64,000 nucleotides of DNA from Chrysomallon squamiferum (lineage: Eukaryota; Mollusca; Gastropoda; Neomphalida; Peltospiridae), in the NCBI GenBank assembly GCA_012295275.1, contig CM022677.1, forward strand, positions 1,174,647 through 1,238,646, in the 5' to 3' direction. The translations under genes and the position numbers were made by a program. This document shows, piece after piece, positions 11,384 to 23,029 of this stretch. Each line of letters begins with the position of its first letter. The first letter of the stretch is position 1. The notes below the pieces were generated by a model that had not been told where the DNA came from, did no database searches, and saw only the letters and a program-made list of their open reading frames with translations.

Positions 11384-12191
11384 TTAAAGTAAAAATAGAT
11401 AGAAAACCAAGTCACTTCGGTGTTTGACAGATTATATATATTTTTTTAAATATTTTTTTTTATTGATATTCTTTTTTTTTTTTTTTTTTTAAAACTGACA
11501 AACTGCTGTTTTAAAAAAAAATATCAGAAGTAAAGTAGACTGACAGACATAAATGCAGCTCCTTCACGAGTCATTAGTAATAATTTATTTTATTCAATTG
11601 TAGTTTTATAAATCGGAGAAAAATACAGCATAAATAAAATGTACTGAAATACGTGCACACAAAAATTTAATTTTGGTGTTACATTGGGAAAAATAGTCAT
11701 GTTTTTTTTTTTTTTTTCAAACAAGATTTTAGCCTCTGTTGCTGGAATTGGTGAAAGCATTGAAAACGGTTATGATCTTGGAAAAATCCAGATTTTATAA
11801 CTGATTTTCAAATAAAATTCTTTTCTGTAAAGACCTAACTAAGACGTGTTTTATCACAATGCATGTTGAAAAATAATTTATATATAAAAATTGAATATGA
11901 TTGGTTTTTAGCTTTTTTATTTGAAAATAAACAAACTTGACAGATAATCAGTTAGGGATTATAAAAATATAAAAACTCAAAATTTTATCTGTAAATATTT
12001 TATTTAGAAAAGTTTTAGAACATTATTTCTTTATACATCTGACTAGCAGATTGTGAAGCAAGGTTAATTTGTATAAATATTTCACCAAGAAAGATATAGA
12101 GCAATAAAATGTGTGAAAACTGTTTTGAATTTAATAAAACACCCACTGATAACAAATGAATAGCAGCAGTTGAATAACATTTCTAAAATTG

Positions 12192-12421
12192 TAAGTAAAT
12201 TCATTTTTATCATACTAGGGTTTTGTCATACAACAAATACACATTTTTTCTTTTTTTGTCATGGACATTAAATGTCAGTGTGTTGCTCTTGATGATACTC
12301 TGAAGCATGAGATGTTGTAAGAAAAATCATTTTTATCATACAACAAATACATTTTTTTTTTTCTATCATGGACATTAAATGTCAATGTGTTGCTCTTGAT
12401 GATTTTCTGAAGCAGATTCAT
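12192..12421. repeat. Two-copy tandem duplication in the 3' flank of the TBC gene
   Basis: CATACAACAAATACA, then CATGGACATTAAATGTCA, then TGTTGCTCTTGATGAT, occurs from 12227 and again from 12337, a period of 110 bp with few differences. It lies immediately 3' of the TBC gene stop codon, probably within its 3' untranslated region. Confidence 0.8.
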
Positions 12422-12452
12422 GTTTGGAACCAGTGATATCTTGTATTGTGGG

Positions 12453-15400
12453 TCATGAGATGTCATCATCCAAATGTTGCTCAGATCTGTTTAAAGCTGG
12501 TGATGAAGAGTATGTCAGTGGTGACATATTTGAACAGTCAGTTTTCTCAGATGATCTTTCTGTGGAACAGAGATTTGATTGCAGATCAGAAGTGCTCAAA
12601 TGAGCTGTTTTACTGTAACTGGAAGATTCTTTGACATCATACATTCTTTTGTGTCTGTGTATTCCAGCTGTAGTGTCTGTGGTGGATGGAATGTCAAGTC
12701 CAAATAAGAATGTTGGTCTTTCATTTTCTTTGGTTAGTGTTGGAAGTTCCATCTTAATACTTTTCAACTCCTTCATGCAGATCTTCAGTTTGTTTATGAC
12801 TAAGTCGTCATTAAATCTAAAATTATTTTCCAGAGTGTGTAAGAACAACAAGATTTCATCTGCCAGCTTTTTTTTAATATGACCTGAAAAGTAAATAAAC
12901 AGTAAAGAAAATAATTCCAAAATGTTGAAATAATCTTATTGTTTAAAAAATATTTATTTAGTTAATTTTGTTTCTCAAGCATTAAGGTAAATGATTTAGA
13001 TGTATATATATATATATATTTAGTATATGGCTCATGAGGCACAAGTTATTCTCAAACATTAAGTTCAGAGGTCTTCTGATATAAATATAATAACAAATTC
13101 AAAAGAACTACATTTAAAAACAATTGGTATCTTAGTCGTGTGTTTTTTTTGTTTTTTTGTTTCCTTTTCCTCAACTTTCACAAATTAATGAGACTTACGC
13201 TGATGAATTTTAATAATGCAGTAAGCCATGCCAGTCAGTGTACTGTCACCTTCAAACATCCATATGTCCCACAGCCTCAGAGTCAGATGAAAGGGCATCT
13301 GTAAAATTTGATCTCAAACAGTTTTAAATATTTTCAAGTTCATTTTATGATATCTTGTTATGAAAACATGAATGAATAACCATTTATTTTATACATTTTT
13401 TATTAAATGTTAATAATTATTTGAGGTCAATCTAATAGGCAAATATAACTGTATCTGCACTGAACATACCATGACCTCTGATAAATATCACTAGTACAAC
13501 AGAAATTAGTATGTGGAAAACAAACTTGGCAGATGTTAGGGTTAGCAGAAGAAGATAAATAACTTTTAACAAACCATTGACTTACCTTGCCCAAAAAACA
13601 CTGCAAAAACCATTTAATTGTATACTGTGCTGAATATACTTCATTCTTCTCCTGTACAGATATAAAAAAAAAATAAATAAAAATTTACATTTTACCAAAG
13701 TCCTCAGCTACTTTTTTTTTCACATTACAAAAGACTTAGTGAAAAAATAAAAAGTAAAATTTAATATTTAAAATTTAATGGCACTTTTTTCACTGATTGC
13801 ATAAACTGACTAAGAATTAAGTGTAAATATTATTTCATGTTATAAAAAAAAAAAATTTTTTTTTTTTAAATACAACAACTTAAACAAAAAATTTACTCCA
13901 ATTAGAGGTGAAACATCTGCTTTTAAAATGAGTAAAAATGTAAAATAACAAACCAGATGTTTTTTTGTTTTGGGTAACATTTTTTCCAAAATAACATCAT
14001 GATACTCTAGAAACCGGAACAGTTTTGGAAAGCCAGGAATGAAAAAACCTAATAAAAAAATAAATCCATTCAACATTTCATTTATTTTATTTTATTATTA
14101 TTATTATTAATGTTTTTTTTTTTGTTGTTTTTAGTTTTCAGGTTCAAAATTTTATTGAATTACTTATTTTATTTGTTTGAACATGTTGTCACCTCTTTAG
14201 GACTTTCTGTTCTACCATCATAGCAAGCCTCTGGAAATGGATTTTGCATTAAAATTAGGTGACAAGACTTATATGTCATAATAGAGTTTTTGCATGCCTA
14301 ATTCTATAGAAAACTCCCTGTACATAAATATAGATTTTAAATTGCATTTTTCTTTTATTATATGTAATATATCATAGAAAAGTGTGAAACGATTAACCAC
14401 AATATAAATAAGAAGTTTTGTGAGTTTACATTTCTTCTTTATATAAATTATATTAACCACTAAAACAACATTAATGCTTAGTAAATAAATTAAATATGAA
14501 TGTTCAAAATCAAGAGGTTGTTCTATTCTTGGATTTTGACACATTTGAATGTAAATTTTAATCAGCATGATGTAAACTCTTTTTTTCACATATCTGCCAC
14601 TATAGATACTGTATGTTACACACAGGAATCATCTAACCATGTAAGCTGTGCTTTTCATCCAAAACCAACTGAGATAATGACCAAAATGCTTCCTGTAAAA
14701 AAAAAAGAAAGAAAGATATATCTATATATATATAAAAATAAATAACATTTAAAAAACATCACCTCATAATAAGGTGTATTAAGAATAATAGTGATGTTAC
14801 AATTTACACATAATAAACATTTTGTTCAAGATGTTCATCTTATTATCACAACTGATAATGATTTTCTGTGGAATTCATTTTTTATTTCTGATTCTAGTTT
14901 CTTTGTTTCATAAATATTAAATATATTCAGGAAACTGAAAAAGTATAAATAAATAAATAAATAATAAAACAAATTAATTTGATTACAAAACTACAAACAT
15001 AAACAGAAAAAAGCCACATCAAACTGCCAGTTATTTAACACAACACTTTGCATTACCATGACTATATATAAAAAAATATAAATATTTTTATTATTTATAA
15101 TTATTTACCTCTTCATTCTGATACATCAACAACGTAGCCACAATTTCGTTCATTCCCTGGCAGTAACCAAGTTCTGGATTGTAAACAGAAAATGCTGCCA
15201 GTATGTGAAATAACTCTTGTTGCCTGAACATGAAAATATAAAACCAGAATTTAAAATAAATAGATGAAGTGATCATTTAATTACACCAAGGAAATGAAAT
15301 AGATTAACATTACAACAATATTATTTATATCTTTAATAATTTAATCTTCTTTTGCAGCTTATTTGCTACACACTCGACTAATTTTTGTAATGACAGATTT

Positions 15401-16427
15401 GTTCTCTTTGTAGATCTACACATCTGTAAAAGAATATATGTGTGTATATCTACTATTTGTTTAGAAGAAACTCAGTTACTTTGTTGTATTTTCCTCTTTG
15501 AACATGATGTTTTTCCGAAAAGTCCTGATGACATCCAAATCTATTTGTTCAATGTATGTTGACTTCTCTATAATTTGCTCTTTCAATTTCTATGCATAAA
15601 AAATAAAATAAATAAATAAATGAATAAAAAAAAAAAAAAATAATAATACAATTCATGTTCAATCAATTGTAATGTTTTTAAAGTTTTGGTTTATTTCTGG
15701 CAGTAAATTGAGAAACATTGGTATTTCAACTTAAAGCACAAACAGTTTGAAGCCCTGTGTGAAATAAATTTAAATAAATATCAGTAAAAAAAAAAAAAAA
15801 TAAACATTTGTGAATTTTACACAATGTTTAATACAAGTGTTAATTTAATTTTGAAAACGTTTTATTTTTCTTTACAGCCCAGTTTATTTGAAAGTCATAC
15901 AAATCCACTTCAACAAAAACTGAAATGTACAGACCTCATACAGGCCTGGATTTGCATCCATTACATTCTTAGTGTTCAACAGTCCAGCCCACACTTCCCT
16001 CGCAGTCTGTCAGGAATGCCTTTGTAAATACGTTTAACAAACTAAAAATAAACAAAACATATTTACATTTTTACCTAACATCTGTATTCAGTTAAATTTC
16101 TTTCTTTTTTAAAATATTATTAATGTTGATAAACTATATGAATTATAATAGTTATTTTACAAGAATATGTTATTAGAATATATTAAATAACAATGAAGAA
16201 TTATTTTGTCTTCCATGTCATCATTAAAGAGATGTGTTATCAGCTGTTCACCTTATCTCTTGGGTAATACTGGTCCCAGTTTTCTAACATTTTTAACCAC
16301 TTTTTCACTCTCTTTAATTCTTTTGCACAACTCTGAAATTCCAGATGTAAGAAAAATAATTTTATTTAATGAAAATAATAATTGAATAAAATGACAGTCA
16401 ACTTCTTTATATTTATTATCATTTGTT

Positions 16428-16477
<50 letters not shown>

Positions 16478-18754
16478 TGTTAATAATAATTAACCACTAT
16501 ACTACTTGGAGTTTAAAACACATACACATATATAAAATAAATAAATAAATATACACAAATACCTTAACTTCAGCACGATCAGGAAATTCAGGCAATGGAT
16601 AATCACTGAAATATAAATTTCAAAATTATCTCAACTAGCATCCATTTAATAGTTAAAATAATGTTGATCTACTTTTATAATGTACTTCATCTTCAGGGAA
16701 AGAGATAGAAAATGAGAAAGAAAGAGTCACTGAGAGAGAATGACAGAAAGAAGAGAAATTATTGCCTCATCATGTTTTAAACTTATTTGGGTTTAAAAAC
16801 AAAAATGAATAATGAATGACTCACTGGATAAACCCATATCTATCTGTATATTTATATACTTCAAAGTCTGGATCTGCCAACACTTCTCTCTTCTGAAATC
16901 AAACCCAACTTTATACACATTCAGCATTTCAGCAATTTTTGTTAACTTTTAAAAACTAATGAACACATAACTAATTATGATTACCTAACATTCACATGAT
17001 ATACACATGGGAATTTGTATTATTTCTTTTATTTTCCCCATATTGGATAAAAACAGTGTTAGCAATATAAACTTCTTCTGATTAGACAAATACAGCTATG
17101 GATGAGTTGAAAAACTACTTTTAAAAAACAAGCATATATGAAACATTAACAGGCTGAAATCTTTTTCAATCATGGTATACTAATATCTATACATATAAAA
17201 CATTAACAGCTTTATATTTCTTCCTGAAAAAATTAAGACAGGCTGAAAATTCTCTAACTTACACACAACTTTTAAATATACAAAATTTAATGATTAATAA
17301 ATACTGTTATAATATTTCCTAGATAACTAATGAAAGTTTTAAACCTAAAAATAACTTGCAATAACTATGTTTACACAGTAATGTAGAACTTAATTCTATT
17401 TTTTATTGGTCTTATATTAGAAATTAACTTTGCTACATAACTTGTTTACATAACTTGTCTTATAGTAGAAATTAAGTTTGTTTACATAACTTGTCTTATA
17501 GTAGAAATTAACTTTGTTACATAACTTGTCACATGTTAATACTGAAAAGAATATACACTGAGAACTGCAAACCTTTGTATATTTAGAGATAACATCTTTC
17601 TTCCTGTGAGAGGCATTTTCCACTTGACTGCAATCCAGTAAAGAGCTCTGAACTATAGTGCAATAAATTTTTATTTTTAATAAATTAGATTAAATAAAAT
17701 AAATCTTTAAAAATATGGAATAAGCAGGAATCAGAATGAAGTAAAAATTCTTTGCATGTAAACACATTTTAAATTAGAGTAACCTTAATTGTTTCATTGT
17801 CCTTACATGTAATCACTAAAACATGATTTTGAAATCCTATGGATATTTGATTAATGAAACATTTATTAAGGTTTACTTTTAAATAAATAAAATAGAAAAG
17901 AAATGTTTTAAAACAGAAAGACCTATCAAAGGCTGTATGGAAAACAATACAAAAATAATTCTAAATGCCATCTTTCTTATGTAAGAAAATATAAAAAACA
18001 AAAAAGTTTTATTTTATTTTATTTTATTTGGGGTTTTTTAATAGAAGTATATGTACTTAGTATTTTGTGGAGAATGCCTTTTCCAGATTTTACATTTGAA
18101 TTATTCCAATTTCTTACTAACTACAAAAGTTTATAAATCTAAAGAATGAAATCCATTCACATTAATTCCTGAAGATGCAAGTCAAATATACTTACACATT
18201 ATAGCAGATATCATTAATATCCAAATACAAACTGAAACACTGCCCTGAAAACTATGAAAGTAAATAAAACAAACACTGAAATAGGAAACATTTTTAGTCT
18301 GTGTATGGCAGTGTATGTGTGTATATATGTGTATTATGTTTTGTATTAATTTTGTTTTCACTCACTCATTTTGAAATATAGTACAAATAAACTTAACTAT
18401 AAAATATTTGAATTGAATAGATTGTTTTAAGACAGAATGTTGTAAAATTATTATTACAATTTCTGTTTGCTTGTACTTGGGGGCATTATTTATTGACGCC
18501 ATTTTGTCATTCATATTATATTAAAATGTTTTATAATATTTTAACAAAATCAGTTAAGCATGCATTTCAGTTTCATTTTATTTAACACTATGTAGATCAT
18601 TTAGAATTACATCCAGTTTATGGATAACAGAAATATTACACAAAATAAGTTAAAAACAGTATATTAAGTGTTAAATTTTATTTACTTACCATTTATTTTC
18701 TGGTATAACGTCACACCCTTTGTTTTTCAAACTGAGGCCATGTACTAACGTCAT
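12453..18754 (-). CDS. USP6NL: USP6NL/RN-tre-like TBC-domain Rab GTPase-activating protein, with an apparent 1 bp frameshift
   Basis: Fourteen coding exons on minus: 18690-18754, 18196-18231, 17573-17627, 16825-16892, 16563-16605, 16252-16332, 15935-16041, 15480-15589, 15109-15223, 14638-14692, 13954-14048, 13586-13651, 13199-13298, 12453-12883. The product would be about 475 residues if one missing base is allowed. It resembles the RN-tre family: KYTDRYGF near residue 70, [21 protein letters not shown] at about 121-131, the arginine-finger motif IDLDVIR (168-174), the glutamine-finger motif YCQG (209-212), [21 protein letters not shown] and [11 protein letters not shown]. The Ser/Thr-rich C-tail is shorter than in vertebrate USP6NL. 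Members stimulate Rab GTP hydrolysis in endocytic traffic. In the 15935-16041 exon the frame breaks between RLRG and VWAGLLNTK because three G stand where four are expected; every other exon junction keeps frame. The N-terminal 36-nt exon is the least certain. Confidence 0.9.
16431..16480. repeat. (GT)n-(TA)n microsatellite
   Basis: About 18 TG units then TA units, inside a TBC gene intron. Confidence 0.95.
17412..17530. repeat. Three-copy minisatellite, unit about 36 bp
   Basis: The unit begins CTTATAGTAGAAATTAA and ends TACATAACTTGT. It occurs in three adjacent copies; the first has 12 extra bases and the last is one base shorter. It lies just 3' (minus strand) of TBC gene exon 3, within the intron. 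Confidence 0.85.
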
Positions 18755-18893
18755 GATTTTCGGAATTCAACGAACGGTACCACTGTCTTGGAAGTTCAAG
18801 TTGAATGTAGTGATTGAATAGCACTGAACTTGTAAGCAGACCGATAAAAATGTGCCTCCAAGTTTATATATTTATCTGAACAAATATCGTCCA

Positions 18894-18896
<3 letters not shown>

Positions 18897-18961
<65 letters not shown>

Positions 18962-18975
18962 CGCGCACACACACA
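18897..18975. repeat. (CT)n-(AC)n microsatellite
   Basis: About 29 CT units followed by AC/GC units, roughly 145 bp upstream of the TBC gene start codon. Confidence 0.95.
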
Positions 18976-19098
18976 TAGTTATTACTATTATAGTAGTAGT
19001 ATTTGAGTTTTCATTTATTTGGTTTAAACATATCGATAAGTAAATAATGCTATATCTATATTAAGTGCAATAAAACAACACGTTATAGAAATAAAAAA

Positions 19099-19100
19099 TT

Positions 19101-19151
<51 letters not shown>

Positions 19152-19328
19152 TGTTTAAAGAAGGGGATGTAATCAAATTGAACAAACCAATACTGTGAGC
19201 GTAATGGGTAATGGCTAAACAACAAGAACAACAGAACAACAACAATAAATAAAAAATAAAATAAATTAATTAAAAAAATAAAAAAAATATATAAAAAAAT
19301 AAAACAATAATAATAATAACAATAATAA

Positions 19329-19386
<58 letters not shown>

Positions 19387-19459
19387 AATAAATAATAGAA
19401 TAAAATAAATAAAAATAAATAAAAATAAATCATTAAATAAAACAAATCATTAAATAAAA

Positions 19460-19490
<31 letters not shown>

Positions 19491-19500
19491 AATAAATAAA
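19099..19500. repeat. (ATT)n then (AAT)n/(AAAT)n low-complexity block
   Basis: (ATT)n at 19099-19151 followed by more than 200 bp of A/T-only triplet and tetranucleotide repeats of opposite strand sense. Confidence 0.9.
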
Positions 19501-19582
19501 ATTATTTGGACATATAATTTGGTTCATAACGTTTTGGCAGACCTTTGTTGGTTTATCGCTTGTTTATTTCTTAAGAGGCTAC

Positions 19583-19583
<1 letters not shown>

Positions 19584-19635
<52 letters not shown>
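19584..19635. repeat. (CA)n microsatellite
   Basis: About 25 CA units without interruption. Confidence 0.95.
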
Positions 19636-19638
<3 letters not shown>

Positions 19639-19922
19639 AACTGTCTCTTGTTTTTGAACCAAATGCTGTGACTTTAAGAAAATTCGTTACATGATCCAAA
19701 ATAAAATCAATTTTGATTTTTGTGGAAAATCACATTATCATTACCAAACATCGTCAAATGTTTTTTAAAAAAAAAATCATAAATAACTGGAAGTTGTGAA
19801 AAAAGCTGAGTTAAATGAAGGCGATGAGGCGTTTTGTCCACATTTGTTGGATGTAATAAAATAAAAGATCTAAAAATTATCTCATAAACAGTCAACTTTT
19901 TTTTTCTTGCTTTAAAGGTAGA

Positions 19923-19975
<53 letters not shown>

Positions 19976-20484
19976 GACTGTTTCCTATATCTTGTTTTGA
20001 CATATTTATCATTACCGTAACATGGTATAATTACACACTAGAACCTACAAAATACAAATAAATAAATAATATACAAAAAAACAACAACAAAAAAAAAACA
20101 ATAATAACAACAACAACAAGATCAGAATACAATGTAATATTAAAATCGTTGATATTTGTCACTGTGGCGATATATAATTCAACAGACTTCATTAATCATT
20201 TCATTTGTACAATAAATCATTTGTAATTCCTAATAAGTGGACAATTTTAATATGCTTTTTAATTTGATTAAAACAAATAACTGAATAGGCCTGGACTTAC
20301 TATATTTTACAACAGTTTCTTCAAAATAAGCATAGTATTGTTTTTATTGTTCTTGCTCATAATAAATAAGATAGTATGACCAATAATTCTGTTAAAATTG
20401 ATAGCAAACAATAGTAACGGTAATCACGTCAGTAGTGTACATAACTAATTTAAAAATAATTATATATATATATATTTATTTTCT

Positions 20485-20496
20485 ACATAACTAATT

Positions 20497-20548
<52 letters not shown>

Positions 20549-20560
20549 AATTAGTTATGT
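20485..20560. repeat. AT palindrome with (TA)n centre
   Basis: The left arm ACATAACTAATTTAAATA is mirrored by the right arm TATTTAAATTAGTTATGT across a (TA)n core, giving a fully self-complementary stretch of 76 bp. A further partial left-arm copy (ACATAACTAATTTAAA) starts near 20439. Confidence 0.85.
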
Positions 20561-21054
20561 AAAAAAATTAATAAAAATAATAATAAAAATAAATAATAAA
20601 AAAAATTAAATTAAAATAAAAAGAAAACATTAATAATAAAAGAAAACCCGAAAATATCGCTGGTATTGTTGTCAATGTTTAGTTTATTTCGGCAAAATCT
20701 GGTGACAGACTATGACCAAAAGTTTCATGTTTAAATATACTAAATATGGTAACAAAAATAACATAAAATTAATACGAAAGGGCCGCAATGTTTAGCAATA
20801 AATTTTGGTGGTTATATAAATTTGTTTTGATTTCTCCATTCTCAGCAGCCCATAATCCATGACAAATCTTGTATTTAAAAGCAACAGATAACATTTTAAC
20901 TTTTACAATAATTTATAGTCTAATGCCATCGTTTACTAATGGGCTTCCGTAGTTTGCCGTACTGAAGAACGACTGGTCTTCCATTTTAGGAATTACAGCT
21001 ATCGGTCTAATAGTCACTATTCAGCAAGATTTTTGAACGAGACCGAAAGGAAAT

Positions 21055-21536
21055 ATGGCTGCCTCCTTTAGCTTTAGGTCATTTTGTGTTTTTCGATTGC
21101 CATGCACTCGTCATTTTTTTAAATCAGATACTGTAATTAATGCTGAGATTCGATCTATTTGTGCATTATCGAAATGCTTGACAGTAATGCACAATAATAT
21201 GGATTCAAATCTGGTTTTTCATAATTATCGAAGCAGACGACACATATTCTCATTACCTAATGTTGCTGTTGTCAACACAGTTGGAAAACGACTGCACAAC
21301 CAAGATGCCGTATTGGAGCGAACATGCTGGAAATGTGGAAAGTCGACAGATCCATATTTGGAACTCTTTTTTTGCAAATGTGGCGTTGTGCAAACACCGG
21401 CAGATATTAATTTCTTTCAAATGATGGGTTTGGAAGAGTCCTTTGACGTTGATGTAACACATTTATCACAGATGATGATTGAACTTCAGAAAAGACTTCA
21501 TCCTGATAAATTCAGCAATAAATCAGAGGTTTGCTT

Positions 21537-21620
<84 letters not shown>

Positions 21621-23029
21621 GAACTATACATTGTCAGCAGAGATTATACTGAATATTTGACTATGGCTTGTTGTTCTGCTACTACAAAAATGTCATATAA
21701 AACCCACTTTTTATTTTTTTGTTCATTTTTAAATATCACTTTCTGTTTTATTTTATTATTATTATTATTACTATTATTATTATTATTATTATTATTTTTT
21801 CAATTTGCTCTAACAGCAGGACAATAAATCATGCTGACATCACTAAAGCTTTTACAGTCATTTTCAAAGGGATATCACAATTGTACCCCAACCATCACAC
21901 TGTTTTTCACCCCTTGATGATGCTCCAAAATGCAAGATGGCAACAGGGCTGTACTGGATTGTGCCAATTGTCTAATTTTAATTATAACATTTAAAAGACA
22001 TTTTCTGGTTTACATAAGACAAATTATTATTTCCTAACATGGGTGTAAAGTTGTTCATTTATACTCAAAATCTGTTAAACTGCAAATATTTTAATATTTT
22101 AATAAATCATTTTTATACTATAGTGCAAAATATTTAAATTTGAAACTGCTTTTTATATACTGAATATTAAAATAAAACATTTATAATGGTTTGTTTCCTT
22201 GTTGGTAGAAGGATGTGTTGAACCTTGAGAAGTAGGATTTATAACTATTGAGACAAAACTAATAATTACAAACTCTAAAGATGATGCATGGTAACATAGT
22301 GGTGGGTATATGCAGATCAATTTCCTGTCTATCAGTCAGTGCAGCTTGACAAGTATTATGTGATTTATATACAACATCCACTGTTTTAGGTCTCAGAAAG
22401 CTTACTTCAGATCTAAATGAGTTAAGACTGCTCATCATCATCATCATCATTATTATTGCTATTATGATTTATTTTATTTATTTATTTATTTATTTTTTTT
22501 GAGAATGTTTTTTTAAATGTTAACAAATGTAATCAGCATTTAGGAATGAATTATGCATTAATCCCTTTAAAACCATATTCAGATATCATGGTTTTCTAGT
22601 GTATATTGGTCATTTGGAATATTTTAACATTACTCTTATTTTATTTTTCAGACAGAGAAAGAGTTAGCTGAAAAGCAGTCATCAATGATAAATAAAGCAT
22701 ACACCACTTTGTCAAAGCCACTTTCAAGAGCTGTATATCTTCTGGAACTTCATGATGTTCCAATCAAAGAGAAGGAGGAAATGGATGATTTAGAATTTCT
22801 TGGACAGATCATGGAGATGAATGAAACACTAGCAGAAGCTCCAGGCAAGGATGAAGTACAGGTTTTGGAACAGAAAGTTTCTGAGCATCTCAACTTCACT
22901 CTGGAAAAAATCTCTAATGCTTTCAGTTGTGAAGATTATCTTGCAGCAAAGCCGTATGTGATAAAATACCAATATTATGTCAATGTTTCTGATAAAATTA
23001 AACAGTATTACAGAGGCTTGATGACATAG
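21055..23029 (+). CDS. HSCB: HSCB, mitochondrial iron-sulfur cluster co-chaperone (J-protein)
   Basis: Two coding exons, 21055-21528 and 22652-23029, join in frame (TCA GAG to ACA GAG) to give 283 residues. The N-terminal 85 residues are basic and poor in acids, like a mitochondrial presequence. A four-cysteine zinc-binding motif follows (C91, C94, C107, C109), typical of animal HSCB. The J domain carries the HPD motif at 149-151 (RLHPDKFSNKSE), needed to stimulate the mitochondrial Hsp70. The C-terminal HscB helical domain includes KAYTTLSKPLSRAVYLLEL and FLGQIMEMNETLAEA, the scaffold (ISCU) contact region. The role is transfer of Fe-S clusters from the ISCU scaffold. The donor of the only coding intron is GTTTGC and a (CT)n microsatellite begins nine bases after the exon. 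The start was chosen as the ATG that opens the presequence. Confidence 0.96.
21538..21616. repeat. (CT)n tract ending in CAG, next to the HSCB splice donor
   Basis: About 38 CT units end in CTCTCAG, which looks like a polypyrimidine tract plus acceptor, only about 88 bp from the HSCB exon 1 donor. The functional acceptor is at 22651. Confidence 0.9.
21757..21797. repeat. (ATT)n microsatellite
   Basis: About thirteen ATT units with one ACT variant, inside the HSCB intron. Confidence 0.9.

Larger units (their letters stand above)
18755..21054. promoter_or_regulatory. Divergent intergenic region between the TBC gene and HSCB
   Basis: A 2.3 kb gap between two start codons that point away from each other, so both promoters should lie here. 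The edges (about 18700-18850 and 20930-21054) are less repetitive and hold CpG. The middle is packed with (CT)n, (AC)n, (ATT)n, (AAT)n and an AT palindrome. No specific promoter motif is certain. Confidence 0.5.

Noticed and set aside
15824-16027. Plus-strand open frame of 67 codons
   Set aside because: Shadow of the TBC gene exon on the opposite strand.
21531-21827. Ser/Leu repeat open frames downstream of HSCB exon 1
   Set aside because: Translation of the intronic (CT)n and (ATT)n microsatellites.
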